Part shown: positions 38,114 through 49,089 of the stretch, piece after piece
Numbering within the stretch: position 1 is the first letter of the stretch
Layout: each line of letters starts with the position of its first letter
Assembly: GCA_047495785.1 (NCBI GenBank)
Contig: JBLDXI010000046.1
Span: forward strand, 1,757,301-1,821,300
DNA length: 64,000 nucleotides
Direction of reading: 5' to 3'
From: Lepidodermella squamata
Taxonomy: Eukaryota; Gastrotricha
The notes under the pieces: model-generated
What the model saw: only the letters and a program-made list of their open reading frames with translations
Told to the model about the DNA's origin: nothing
Databases searched by the model: none
Position numbers and translations under genes: made by a program

Positions 38114-39352
38114 AAAATTCTCACTTTTGGTATGTCAAAATAATTCATAGTTTCTCGGACCTTCCAATACATTTGGATTAAGCGCATTGCGATTGTATTG
38201 TCGGGTCCGCTGATAGCGTAAATATAGTTGAAAACCATGTGCGATGAACGGAAAGGTTCCAGGTCGGTTCCAAATGACCTAGTTTGATTTTGATGTTTTG
38301 TAATGAAGCATTTCGAAATTTTCTTAAATTCTCGGATCTTCATGGGATTTTTGACTGTTGGAATGAAAATAGTACAATCGGGTCAACCTAGCATGATTAT
38401 GTGGTCAAAACTTTGGCAGAGTGAACAAAAAAGATTCCAGATCAATTCCAAGCGACCTACTTCGGACTTCAGATTTTCACTTCTGGCATCTCAAAATACA
38501 AAATACTACATTATTCCTCGGATTTTCAAGCGCTGGTCGATTAATCGAACGGAAAAGATCCGCTAATGACGATTATGTGTTTGAAAACCATGCACGGTGA
38601 AGAGAAAAGGATCCAGATCGATCCAAAATGACCTACTTTGAGTTTGAAATTTTCACGGTTGATCTTTCAAATGTCATGTCAATGTCAAACGCCAATATGT
38701 GAGTAATTTACAAGAATCGTGCTATCAGGCCTGCTGATAACGATTACGTGGTTGGAAACCATGTATGGTGAAGGGAAAAGTTTCCAGATCGATGAGAAAC
38801 GGCCTATTTTGATTCGATCTGGTCACGGCTGACCGTTCAAATTTCACCTCAACTTGTCGTATTCTGATCCGATTGGTGAAAAATTTACAGTCAGCTGATG
38901 ACGAATATCAAGTCGGATCAAGACGGCTGTCGACAATAAAGATTCCGGAGCGAACTAAATTCATCTATTTCGAAATTGAGATTTTCATTTTTGGCATTTC
39001 AAAATAATTCATAATTTCTCGGATCTTCAGTCAAATGTCGATTAATTGCATGGAAATAGTATTATCGGGTCCGTTGATGACGGAAACGCGGTCGAAAACC
39101 ATGTGCGGTGAAGGGAAAAGGTTCCAGATCGGTTCCAGATGACCTACTTTGAAATTTAAAATGTCACTTATGGAGGTTCAAATTCTTCAACAATTCCGGT
39201 GATAATGAGTTAACTTTTGATAAATCGCAAAGAATATGTAAAACAGGGTCCGCTGATCACGGAAATCATGTCCAAAACGGGGTACGTCTAATATTAAGGG
39301 TTCCAGAATTTTTACGTGACCTGTTGGATCATATTTAAAATCCACTTTTGTA
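38114..39352. repeat. Degenerate satellite, about seven ~175-bp units
   Basis: Units start near 38114, 38290, 38470, 38647, 38818, 38982 and 39163. Shared blocks recur in each: a 'TTCTCGGATCTTC'-like block, a 'GGGTCCGCTGATGACG'-like block, an 'AAAACCATGTGCGGTGAAGG'-like block and a 'TTCCAGATCGGTTCCA..TGACCTACTTTG' block (given here as pieces). Units 1 and 6 are the most alike; the others are strongly diverged. Unit length of 165-185 bp is near that of one nucleosome. No coding potential. Confidence 0.72.
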
Positions 39353-39682
39353 AATTTACTTGCTCATTTTTTTCGCTTAATAAGTTACCCGCTGAATACG
39401 ATTAGCATATCGAGGTGCCCCTTTCGTTGTGCGAAAGCGGAATAGGTAATTAACTATGAGCACTTTTTACCTCCGGTTGAAAGCCCTTGAAAAACATTGT
39501 GGTTAATAGCAATCATGGAGCCACTAATCTAGTGCTGCTAAAAGTTCTGTTTTGGATCTACATTATAGGCTTTCCCATAAGCTTACTCTAATAATTAATT
39601 ACCAATATTGTTTTTACCTAGACAATTTATCAATTTTTTGGGCTCTTTGATATCGAGGCAGAAGACGATCGATACATTGGAA
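39353..39682. promoter_or_regulatory. Upstream region of the ADP-ribosyltransferase-like gene
   Basis: An acceptor-like TTTTTACCTAG ends at 39621, in the open frame leading to the first ATG at 39683, so the gene may have a leader exon. No promoter element is recognisable. Confidence 0.3.
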
Positions 39683-42352
39683 ATGATAAGTTTTCCTCTA
39701 ATAACGTTTTTGTTGTTCTGCTGCGCCCATTTCACGCTATGCTATCGGCCATCTACCATTCAATCATCAAATGCATGTGATACGCCGTGTAAAATATATA
39801 AGCCTTGGTTTTCAGCTGATTATTTCTACTGCTTTGTCGAACCTGTTGATTCAATTTACGGCGGCAAATTTGTCATCGAAGAACGGCACTACTGCTCTCC
39901 TCTAGAAAATGTCGACTTTCATGGAAATGCATGCAAACGGGACCATCCTTGTGGCTATCATGGCGAAGACTATACATGGTGTTATTTATCGGAAGGTTCC
40001 TGGGGTTATTGCTCTTTAGGCAACGTTTCATCGACGCCAATTGTTGCCGACAACGGATATTACTGCTCCTCCACTTCAGAGTGTAAAGGTCCTGACTTTC
40101 ATTGTTCCACTCGTAACGGTAGAGAGACAAGCAGCTGTGAACCAGGCAAAACAGATCATGTATGGGAGGACATCACGCTTTCTAAATGCTCTGTTGGTAA
40201 TCCCGGTTTTGCCATCTATAGTGCTCGACTGTCTATATTTGACGAGAAACCAATTTTGAGTTTGCCGCTATGCGACACGTTCCCGAATATAATGCTAGCT
40301 GATGGAAGAAATATTGGTCGCCATTTTCAATGCGGCCTTGAAAACTATAAAGATGTTATTGCGGAGTTTGAGACACCCTTTGATGTAGCGCTAGACCCGA
40401 AGTCAATTAGCAAAACAGATTCATCCTGTTACAGCAATGAGTGGGACGACACTTGCTCTGATCAAGATTCTGCCACAGGTCTGAGTCGCCCTAAAAGATC
40501 CCAAAAATGCCCTGGAGGCGATCAAAACACCGATTACTATTCAATCTCAGTCATACTGGCATTGATTCAGGCTCTCATAAACCAAAATCAACAGCCTATT
40601 TCACCCGAAAGCATACAAACACCTCGTGTGACACCTCGTTATACCCACGATTTTGTCGGCATCGAACAGACATCGAATTCATTTCGATACAATGGTAGAT
40701 ACGTTTTCAGATTTTTGCGCAGTGATATTCAAGAGCAACACATACAAGCGAGAAGGAATGGCTATCAACGAAAGCCTGATGAAGGCGACGGTCGTAACGG
40801 CCTAAGACCAGCTAATCCCAACGCAAGGTATACGCTTTTCCAGCACGTTTCAAACGGAGGACTTTCAACGCAGTTTATTTCAACAACCACTGATTTTGGA
40901 CGAACGCTACGTTTAGCTGCAGATCAGGCTTTAGAATATTTTAGCTCAGAATCTGTCTTAAATAATGGTCGAGGATTCAGTCGGTACTTCGTACAAATCG
41001 ATACTCGTGACTTGATAATCAACGATCTAACTAACGTTGTAACGGCTGAACGCAGCCTATCTAGCATTTATACTCCTTACTACGACGCGTATAGCAGAGT
41101 CGTTCGTCTAGCACGCAGCTGGTCGGAAATTGTCATTGAAGGCGAAGTTCCCCCTGAAAACATTGCCGGGATATTTGAAGTTTGCGCCGTCAACAGTACT
41201 CATGTTGTTGTAGTAGTTCATCGTGAAAGTCACCGTGATCTAATGAGACGCGATGAGATGCCAAACACTGTTGTTTGCAAAGCGGAAGACTTGCCAGTAA
41301 CACTACAAAATGGCTGGTTTGAAACACGTGAAGACCGTATCCCCGGAACATCAACGGCTTTTCAATGCAATTTTGGTTTCATAAAGTCAGGAACTTCACT
41401 TCCGGTAATAAAATGCCTGCCCGATGGAACTTGGTCTTCATTGCCTATTTGCGAGTCGATCATTGGTAGATGGAGCACAGTTTTAAAAACTGAGGGTTTT
41501 GACGAAATAATTGCATATTCGAGAAGCTACCCAGCTAATTTCGAAACTTTGATGCCTCAATTGATGACTGAACTTCATAATTCGCATCATCTTCTCACTC
41601 GATTTTTGGCTTTTCTCCCGCAATTGAATGATCAGCCGTTCATTGTTGCCCTCGACGGCTTCAATGTGAATTTCAGAACCGCCTTTTCATGGGAGTACGA
41701 CACATTATCGGCTATCACAAAGCGAATAGACGAGATTCGCTACAACGACTTGCCTGAACGCTATAGATTGATAATGGCAAGTATTAAACGGCAACTTGGT
41801 AGCAGTTTTTCCTTCTTGTTCTTAGATGGTTTTGGTGACAATAAATGTGCTGCAGGTTCGCGTCAATTTGAAGTTGGTTACATTAAGTTTCCTGAAGGTT
41901 ACGCCTCTCGACGTTTACATCTTTGTTTGCGGGGCCAATTCGATCCAGAAGGAGCTTTCGGAGGCGTTTATCAGTCATGCCCCAGTGATGTAACGCACGC
42001 TAGTCGTCCAAATCCCGTCACTGGAAGTTACAACTGCCCGAACGGTACAACGAGTTCTATATCGTTCAGAGTGATGCCTGGCGATACACATCTTTGGTCG
42101 GGATGCACACAACACATATGCTTCAACTACGTTCCAGGTGGAAGCCTGGGAGGCTTTTATCAGATAGTTGATTTGAATGGCAAGAAAAACAACGTTGTTA
42201 ACCCAGTAACTGGACAATTCAATTGTCCCGACGGTTACGTCAGCAATAAGTTTGGCCGCGTAATGGCACCTGATTATTACACATGGGGAACAAATCAATT
42301 TATTTGCCTCCGGAAAATTCGGTCTTTGAACTTCGAACTTCAAAATTCATAA
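39683..42352 (+). CDS. Secreted multidomain protein with ADP-ribosyltransferase-like and sushi domains
   Basis: One uninterrupted exon of 889 codons. Parts in order: signal peptide (residues 1 to ~20); a Cys-rich head with the pattern YTWC..SWGYCS; a furin-type site RPKR|S at 269-272; an ADP-ribosyltransferase-like domain (~325-505) with Arg343 and Arg346 in a β-strand (FRFLRSD), the STT motif at 400-402 (QFISTT), and Glu482 followed by the EIVIEGEVPPENI block that ends many enterotoxin-like ART folds; a sushi/CCP domain (~531-592); and two Cys repeats with NPVTG.(Y/F).CP(N/D)G at the C-terminus (~745-885). No membrane segment. The layout (secreted, processed, enzyme plus binding modules) suggests a defence or effector protein. 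Catalysis is inferred only; Trp480 sits where Gln/Glu of the usual pair would be. Confidence 0.62.
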   Translation: MISFPLITFLLFCCAHFTLCYRPSTIQSSNACDTPCKIYKPWFSADYFYCFVEPVDSIYGGKFVIEERHYCSPLENVDFHGNACKRDHPCGYHGEDYTWCYLSEGSWGYCSLGNVSSTPIVADNGYYCSSTSECKGPDFHCSTRNGRETSSCEPGKTDHVWEDITLSKCSVGNPGFAIYSARLSIFDEKPILSLPLCDTFPNIMLADGRNIGRHFQCGLENYKDVIAEFETPFDVALDPKSISKTDSSCYSNEWDDTCSDQDSATGLSRPKRSQKCPGGDQNTDYYSISVILALIQALINQNQQPISPESIQTPRVTPRYTHDFVGIEQTSNSFRYNGRYVFRFLRSDIQEQHIQARRNGYQRKPDEGDGRNGLRPANPNARYTLFQHVSNGGLSTQFISTTTDFGRTLRLAADQALEYFSSESVLNNGRGFSRYFVQIDTRDLIINDLTNVVTAERSLSSIYTPYYDAYSRVVRLARSWSEIVIEGEVPPENIAGIFEVCAVNSTHVVVVVHRESHRDLMRRDEMPNTVVCKAEDLPVTLQNGWFETREDRIPGTSTAFQCNFGFIKSGTSLPVIKCLPDGTWSSLPICESIIGRWSTVLKTEGFDEIIAYSRSYPANFETLMPQLMTELHNSHHLLTRFLAFLPQLNDQPFIVALDGFNVNFRTAFSWEYDTLSAITKRIDEIRYNDLPERYRLIMASIKRQLGSSFSFLFLDGFGDNKCAAGSRQFEVGYIKFPEGYASRRLHLCLRGQFDPEGAFGGVYQSCPSDVTHASRPNPVTGSYNCPNGTTSSISFRVMPGDTHLWSGCTQHICFNYVPGGSLGGFYQIVDLNGKKNNVVNPVTGQFNCPDGYVSNKFGRVMAPDYYTWGTNQFICLRKIRSLNFELQNS

Positions 42353-42475
42353 GATTTTCATAAGATTTAATATCCCACTATTTCCCTCCCTAGCCTTGTA
42401 GTCGAACCCATATCTTGAATCGAATTATATTTCAGGTTGCATTATTAGCAGCTTGATTTAGCAGCAGAATCCTAC

Positions 42476-42481
42476 AATAAA
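42476..42481 (+). terminator. Poly(A) signal AATAAA
   Basis: Canonical signal 124 bases after the stop codon of the ADP-ribosyltransferase-like gene. Confidence 0.5.
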
Positions 42482-42526
42482 ACAAACAAAAATGTCACAG
42501 CAAGTTTACTCAGCCTTATTATCTTT

Positions 42527-42550
42527 GGGGTTAGGGTTAGTATGGTTAGT
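42527..42550 (+). repeat. Short interstitial TTAGGG tract
   Basis: Two clean and one mutated TTAGGG unit adjoin the C-terminal side of the fossil retroelement ORF. Confidence 0.7.
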
Positions 42551-43258
42551 GCTACGGTCCTTCGGTTCAATGTATTGTAAATTTTCAAGCAAAACTTTCC
42601 ACCCCGTGACCAAATTGTCACGGAGGTTCGTGCTGGTCATTGAGGCGCAGGCTTGACGCCACGCGTTGACGAATTCTTCGCGCGGTTCGCCGAGGTTGAT
42701 GCCGCGGGCCTTGCGGATGACCGAAACGGAGCTGCCTTGACCGCAGACGCTGTTGAAGGCGCGAGCGGTGTAGAGCGGTAGCGAGTCGGGGTCGCAGTAG
42801 CGGAACGCTTGCGACGCGTCCTTGTAGGCGAAGTACGCGGCACCTGCGTGAACCCAGCCGGAGCGGAGACGAAGCGAGGTGACGGTGGCGGCGGCGAAAA
42901 TGTCCCGTTCTTCAACGACTTTCGGGTCGTCGAGCGAGTCTGTAGGAAAGAATTTGTGCATGCCATTAATAAAATTTCTCTCATGTGGCGTGTAGCCGCC
43001 GCTGTTCACGGCCGTGCTAATGCGCGCACGAATAATAAAATGATTAATGAATGATGCAAGCTTGGCCTGATATCGCTCGAGGATATCGTGACGGTGCTGC
43101 TGATCGAGGCGTTGACGACGATCGATGGGCGGTGGTGGCGGAGGCGGCGGTGGCGCGTTTTTCGGAGCACGATTGCTCGACGCGTAGCGGTCTTCGCGGT
43201 AGCGGTAGCGGTCTTCGCGGTCTTGATGACGGTCTTCACGGTACTGGCAACAGTCGGG
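42551..43258 (-). mobile_element. Fossil fragment of a telomeric Penelope-like element (ORF1 part)
   Basis: The minus-strand frame from about 43258 to 42506 reads a Tyr-Arg-Glu-Asp repeat region, a run of nine prolines, then a domain matching ORF1 of the intact elements at 52.7-62.5 kb: RHDILERYQAKLASFINHF against HRQDLLDRFREKLNNFIHHF, a shared KFFP, DASQAFRYC against DARQAANYC, RAFNSV against RVFNTV, and NLVTGWKVLLENLQ against NVTKGWQAFTYHLAQ. The copy is clearly diverged from the others, so it is a separate family or an old one. Both ends run into TTAGGG repeats of the same polarity, and no reverse transcriptase remains. Confidence 0.75.
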
Positions 43259-43260
43259 GT

Positions 43261-43293
43261 GGGTTAGGGTTAGGGTTAGGGTTAGGGTTAGGG
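43261..43293 (+). repeat. Interstitial TTAGGG array, five units
   Basis: Five perfect tandem TTAGGG units on the plus strand directly to the right of the fossil element, in the polarity of a right-hand chromosome end. Confidence 0.9.
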
Positions 43294-44064
43294 CCGATCA
43301 TTGGCCGATCTCCAGTCAAGACTTTGCGGTTTTGATGAGTTTTAATTTTCGTTATTTTTATGCGAGCAAGCTATTCATTTTATCGGTGCATCACGGGATG
43401 GAGGATTGCCTCTCTGGTCTTTTTTACAGGTTCATTTTTTTCTGACTTGTTCTGTGACTTTCCAGAACATTCTTTTCTTCATGTTCGGGAAGGATAGGTT
43501 TTGGTTGGGAAATTCATGTAATGTGAATGTCTTGCATACTCTTGCTCACTCTTTGAGTACAGCGAAAATGGTGTAAATTGAAAATATTACACGAAACAGG
43601 CGGAATTCGTCAAGTTTTCCAGGTGGAATCTCTCGGAAATGCATTCGGAAATGCTGAAAAACGATTTCCTTGCAACTTGTTTAAAACCTGGCTAAAATGC
43701 TTGAATCCTGCACGACATAACTTGAGTTAGAATGCCGGATGTAGCCTGATTCCGGATGTATTTAAAATCACAGCCTCATTAAAATCGGTCATCAGATTTT
43801 TCTTAATTGCACACAACATTACATCTGAAAACGACAAAATTCTCCATATAACGCGGAATTTTCTGTGAAAAATTGTGAATCTTAGGACGGTCATATCAAC
43901 TATTTTCATGAACAAACTAGTTAAAATGTTGAATAAAAATGAGCTGCGATGCAAGCGGTGACTAGCCAACAAAATAGAAAGCATGTAATAGAATGTAATA
44001 AGCCACCGATTTAGATTACATTTGCGAAGAGTCCACGTTAAATTACTAGTTTAATCACATTTTA
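43294..44064. other. Spacer, 3' side of receptor kinase gene
   Basis: No gene recognised; AT-rich DNA that includes the 3' UTR of the receptor kinase. Confidence 0.35.
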
Positions 44065-47000
44065 TCATACAAGTTCACCGAGCGCAATAAGCAGTTCGTC
44101 AAAGGACGGTCGCTCTGTTTCAGGACATTTCCAGCACGGCAGCATTATCTCGTTGTACCTATGCATTGTTTAAAATTTATATATTTTCGTAAATTAAAAA
44201 TTTGGCGAGCCAATTGCACATCCTGAAATTGAGACCCTAGCAGTAAATTTACGATAAATTCAGTTGCGATGACCACGTTAGATGAGCTATGGTATCAATT
44301 CCAGAATCGATATCGATTGCACTTATCGATTTCACAAATCAGTGATTTTTCGATATCGGAAGCTCAGAAGTAATGGTACCAGAGAGTTTTGGGCTTCTAA
44401 AACTAAGAGTCACGGAACATCACAGAGAGTATCATTAGTAAAAGAGACTAGACAAACGGGAAATTCCAGATTGTCGTGAAAAATAGTGCTGAAACCCTTA
44501 TAATCAATGCTGGAATTTCAATTTCAGTGGTGCACTTATTCAGACTCTTGAAAAACCACTAACATGATTTCAGGACAAAGATCAGGCTTGCCCAGCCGCA
44601 GTCCGTTCGACACTTGAACGATAACTTCAAAATTATTCAGCTCAGCGTAAGGCTCATCTCGGCAAACTAGTTATCAATAAATTTCTGTATACGCAATTCA
44701 CTTTTAAGGTTAAATTCAATCTTACGAGTGTAAATCTCCCACATAACGACGCCGAAAGACCATACATCACTTTTTGGGAGAAAAACCTGCGAACAGAGCG
44801 ATTCGGGAGGGTACCAGCGTAAAGGAATCAAGCAGCCGCGCGCATCGTTAGATCGATAGTACTCATGATCAGGTGGAATTACTCGAGACAATCCAAAGTC
44901 AGAAATCTTCAAAATGCAATTATTCGACACCAAAATATTGCGACACGCCAAGTCTCTGTGAAGGCAATTACGGGAGGAGAGATAAGCCATTCCACGGCAG
45001 ATTTGAATGACGAAATCGAGCAGTTGTTTCTGCGCCAAGTTTTTAACTTCCAATGTAGCGAGATGGCTTCGTAGATAGCCTTTTTCCATAACAGGGACAA
45101 CAATGTTAGGATGGCCGTCGATGAACGCTATGCCTATAAGTGGAAGGATATTTTCGTGGTCGAATTCCTTCATAAGAAGTGCTTCTTTGACGAATGAAAT
45201 CAAGTCGCTACTTGCTCCGGGTAGGACGGTCTTAACAGCAACTTCAGCTAGTTCACACCCTGGATTTTGGAGATAAGCCTTATGAACCGCCCCAAATGTC
45301 CCGTGGCCGATTAACTCTTCGATTTTCAGCCATGAGCATGGAATATTCATTGTCGCGATTTTCGGAGTCAAATCCCGAGCTTCAACTGATGCCTCAAGAT
45401 ATTGTTCGAAATCACGGAATGGCATTATATAATCAGGATCTGGAATGTTTTCTAGTTTTTCCTGCTTCTTAATAAAGGATTTTCGGACTCTCATCATGAA
45501 GCACCAAGTTGCGATTCCGATTAAAACTAGTGCTAAGCCGGTTACTGCGAATGCTAGGATTATGGTGATATCAGCTTATAAAAAAAGATAATTAGAGGTG
45601 CAAGTGTTTGAAGAATCATTCTTACGAGTAGGAGGATCTGCTGATGTAAAAGCACTGTCGATCTCAGAATCTGTCGAAGCTGGAAAATCGGTAGGTGTTA
45701 CGTTTATAGGGCTGTTTAGGGATTTTGGACATTCCAGGCCTGAAACTGTCATTGAACTGCAGGCTACAGTTTGTTGGATCCAGCTGTTAAGGCGATGTAA
45801 ATTCAGAAAACGGATGTACTTAGACGAGGAGCAGTTTTCACTTCCAAGGTACATTCCTACCTAGAAATGGTCAAGTAAATGTAAGCCATAACGTAGCCGT
45901 ATTCAGGTACTTATCAAATTTCTAAATTTACTAATTGAATTTTGGATAAGGTCAGGAGAAGGTCTCCGATTCCCCGTATTTCAAACATGGGAATACTAAC
46001 TTGCTCAAATAGGAAAATTGCAAGTGTTTTGTCATAATTCGGAGAAATCCAAGGGAATTGCTGGCCTAGCATTATTTCACCCTGAAGCTTCAGAATTTTA
46101 GAATTTTCAATTTTCATTTTCAATTTCAAGCAACCAGCTCGACGTCTCAAATTTGCTATAACTTGGATTCGCCCAAGATCCCTTGTGCGAAACTTTAGGG
46201 GAAGAAACTGTTTTTCATGGGCTTTCCAACGTTGTAAGATATGTAGAAATCGGAGCCAAAATGACTGCGCTGCGTAGAAATAAAGTCTGCTCAACATTTA
46301 TGCCCCATACTGTATATTTAGAAGCTTTTACTCAATTTTCATCATAATTTGAAGATAATTTTTCAGCATTCAAATAGACACCTGGGAAGGTTTGTTTCTT
46401 CCCTGAATTTTTTCCCTCCTACTCTGTATGGGACCAGGCGTTGAAGTAAACTCACCAAAACAGCCCGATAATCGACACCGCGTACATAATCCAGATCAGC
46501 GTCCAACCTCAGTATGGAGCCTTCTACCAAGTCACACGGTTGAAACGGAATATTCTTATCATAGATCGGTTGATAGCACAAATACATGTCACTTTCACAT
46601 CCTGGTATTGCAGTTGTAAGACTTCCAGGTCGGTACTTGTAAACTGCGTCATTGAGGCACGGTCTTGCAATGCTCGACGAGCATCCACCGAGAAGGTAAA
46701 TAGCAACATTTTGTTCCCACCAAAGGTCTACCGTTTCAACGTGCTTTGTGAATAGGCCTATGTTGTTAGTTACTTTTGGATTGATCTCAGCTCTCTTATC
46801 CAGCCTGATTATGGCAACCCCGCTATTTGCGCCAATAATTTGAACAGATGAATTTGAGAGGGATAAAGCGCATTTTTCAGTCGTTAAAAAGTTATGCTCG
46901 TCCAAAATTGCAGCGCTACATGTCTCGGTGGCTGGTTGAAGGTAGGGAAACCATGAACTCGGCGCTTCGCCTTTCGCATAGCCTCCAGTTATTTTAATCG

Positions 47001-48263
47001 ACAACGGCTGGCCAGCCATGAATTTAGGAGAAATTTTCAGACGACATCCATCGTGCACTTGCAACAACTCATCAAATTTCAAAGATGTTACGTAAATCGA
47101 TAGGCAGGAGATGCCGTCCAATCCATTCCCACTCAAAGTCAAGTTTACCATCGAAGTAGGCTTGAATGTCGTCTCGTTGGTGGAATACAACAAACCAAAG
47201 TTGTTGTAAATAAAAAGCTCTTTCAGATCGCTAATGACACTTATAAATGCCCACTCGTCGTCTGACACTGCCTTCACGAGAGGAAAATTTGTCATCCTGT
47301 TTTGAAGGTTTAAATTGCCCTGGTCATCTATCCATAAGTTGAGAGAGTAACTTTGCAAGTTCAGAAGATCTCGAGCGATCTTGCGAGCATTTTTCAGCAG
47401 GAAAAACGAAACTGTTACTCCAGAACTTGCTTCAACGGGAAGTTCCACTTCGGTAATGCGGACGAGGTCCTTAGAAACTTTAACGCCTGCGTTTTCGACT
47501 CCAAACGGCCCTGTTATGAAATCAGTCGCTTCGTGCTCGCTTCGGAATCTAAGTGGTCCCATATCGCGGTTCCCGCTCGCTTTGTCAAACGGCCATACAG
47601 CAATGAGAGAATAAGGTTTGGCGTATGGTAAATCTTAAAAAAACAAGTCATCATAGGACAGTAAAGGTATGTAATAGGCATATAGAGAAAGATAAGATCA
47701 GACAGAGTAAGAACTCCCAGTAGAAATTTGAGTTGCTCTTTGAGATGGCGCAAAATTTGAGGACGGAAAATACTCATGGGCAAAACAGTAACTAAAATGA
47801 CAGAACCCCCTTAATTATAACAGCCATTCCGCGAGTCATCTTGAAAAAAATTGTCCGGCCTAAAATTTTGATTGATCTTGAAGAGCAACTCGAATTTGAT
47901 CAGCCTGCAAACGGGCATGAAAATCGAGGTGAGACGATTAGAGATTAGAGAAATCTTATTGCAAAATTAATTTTAAGGAGGAGTCCTTACTCTGATCATT
48001 TCTTTCTCTATGGAGATAGGCTTACCCAGCGAAATCGAGAAAATGTCGATAGCGTCTGAATTTATAAGCTGCTCAACTTGGGAGCTAACTTCTGCCTCGG
48101 ATTTGTAGCCTCTGTACTTCAGCGCTAGATAAACGGGAACTTTGAATGTCACGAGGATCCGTTCGCATTTCAAAGCGCCGCATTTGACTTGGTAGCTGCT
48201 TATTTCAATTATTCTAGCTGTTGACTTGCGTGACACGTTGGCCGAGCTTATTAAACCGTTAAT
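44065..48263 (-). CDS. Receptor tyrosine kinase with LamG-like and inactive trypsin-like ectodomain
   Basis: Minus-strand exons 48263-48026 (tentative), 47633-46456, 45860-45626, 45574-44726, 44666-44564 and 44158-44065 join in frame (899 codons, 5' end missing). Ectodomain: an unassigned ~79-residue exon; a LamG/jelly-roll domain (from AVWPFDKASG); then a trypsin-like domain starting ITGGYAKGEAP, with FLTTEKC where TAAHC is expected, SGVAIIRL for NDIALL, CDLVEGSIL for the GDSGG region, and the C-terminal VGMYLGSENC and LNSWIQ. A transmembrane helix (ITIILAFAVTGLALVLIGIA) follows, then a complete tyrosine kinase: GHGTFG loop, VAVK lysine, HRDLACRN, DFG and the PLRWYPPES segment, ending CWKCPETERPSFDELL. 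The kinase should be active. No signal peptide was found, so one or more 5' exons are missing from my model. Confidence 0.78.
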
Positions 48264-49034
48264 CTTGAAACAAGTACAAAATATTGAAGAGTGGGCCTCG
48301 TGCTAATGAACCGCCAAAATTGAGATTACTCAATAATTCCTTTAGAGGACTGCGCACGATCTTGAGAGGATAAAAATTTTGAAAATACCTCCTTATACTC
48401 GAAGGTTCAGAGTTCAGAGTTTTCTTAATACTTTCATAGCCAACCGAGAAACTAGCCGTATCGTGGGCTCTATTTTACATAGTACTCGGGAGGAAGCTGT
48501 TACCCTCTTCGTTTTACGTGTGTAAACACCCCTAAAAAATGCGAAAAATCACATAGGAAGAGCGATTTCGCGAAAATAAAAAATCTATCTTAAAACTAAA
48601 AAGCGAAAAATGTGCAATCTGGTTATGTATTCTGAACCGCGTTGCTAAAAGCGCAATTTTTTAGAGTTTCTAAGCCGGCTTCTGTGTCCGGAACATTAAA
48701 AAATTAGCGAATCTTTGAGAATCATTCGCTTCAACTCATCTAAGTAGGGATGTTAATTATTTTGATGATTACCAAAAATGCATTTTCTTTGCGATTTTGG
48801 AATATAAACTGAGATGACTAGAAGGCTTTTCTCGTGATTGCAAGGTGTTGACCTTGTAGTAAACATTATCAATCTATCTTTGCTCTGCCGAAATAATCAG
48901 ACGATAGGGCGTTCGACGGTCGCAGCACAGTTTGCAATCGTTTTTCTCGCTCCGCTCGAAAAAATTCAAGTTCTATAGCACACTGCCTACGTGCTACGTG
49001 TGTGCTACGTTCGGCCTATCTCGCTTTGCTCGAT
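48264..49034. other. Region upstream of the receptor kinase
   Basis: No gene recognised. May hold the first exon (signal peptide) and promoter of the receptor kinase. A CTCGCTCCGCTCG-type motif first appears near 48948. Confidence 0.3.
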
Positions 49035-49089
49035 CGAAAACCTTGCCCTGTGATGCTCGCTTTGCTCGCGTTCCGCGGCAAGGTTTTCG
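49035..49089. repeat. Perfect 13-bp inverted repeat with CTCGCTTTGCTCG motifs
   Basis: CGAAAACCTTGCC (49035-49047) and its complement GGCAAGGTTTTCG (49077-49089) can form a hairpin. Near-copies of the palindromic CTCGCTTTGCTCG occur in the loop and nearby at about 48948, 49020 and 49107. Confidence 0.6.
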
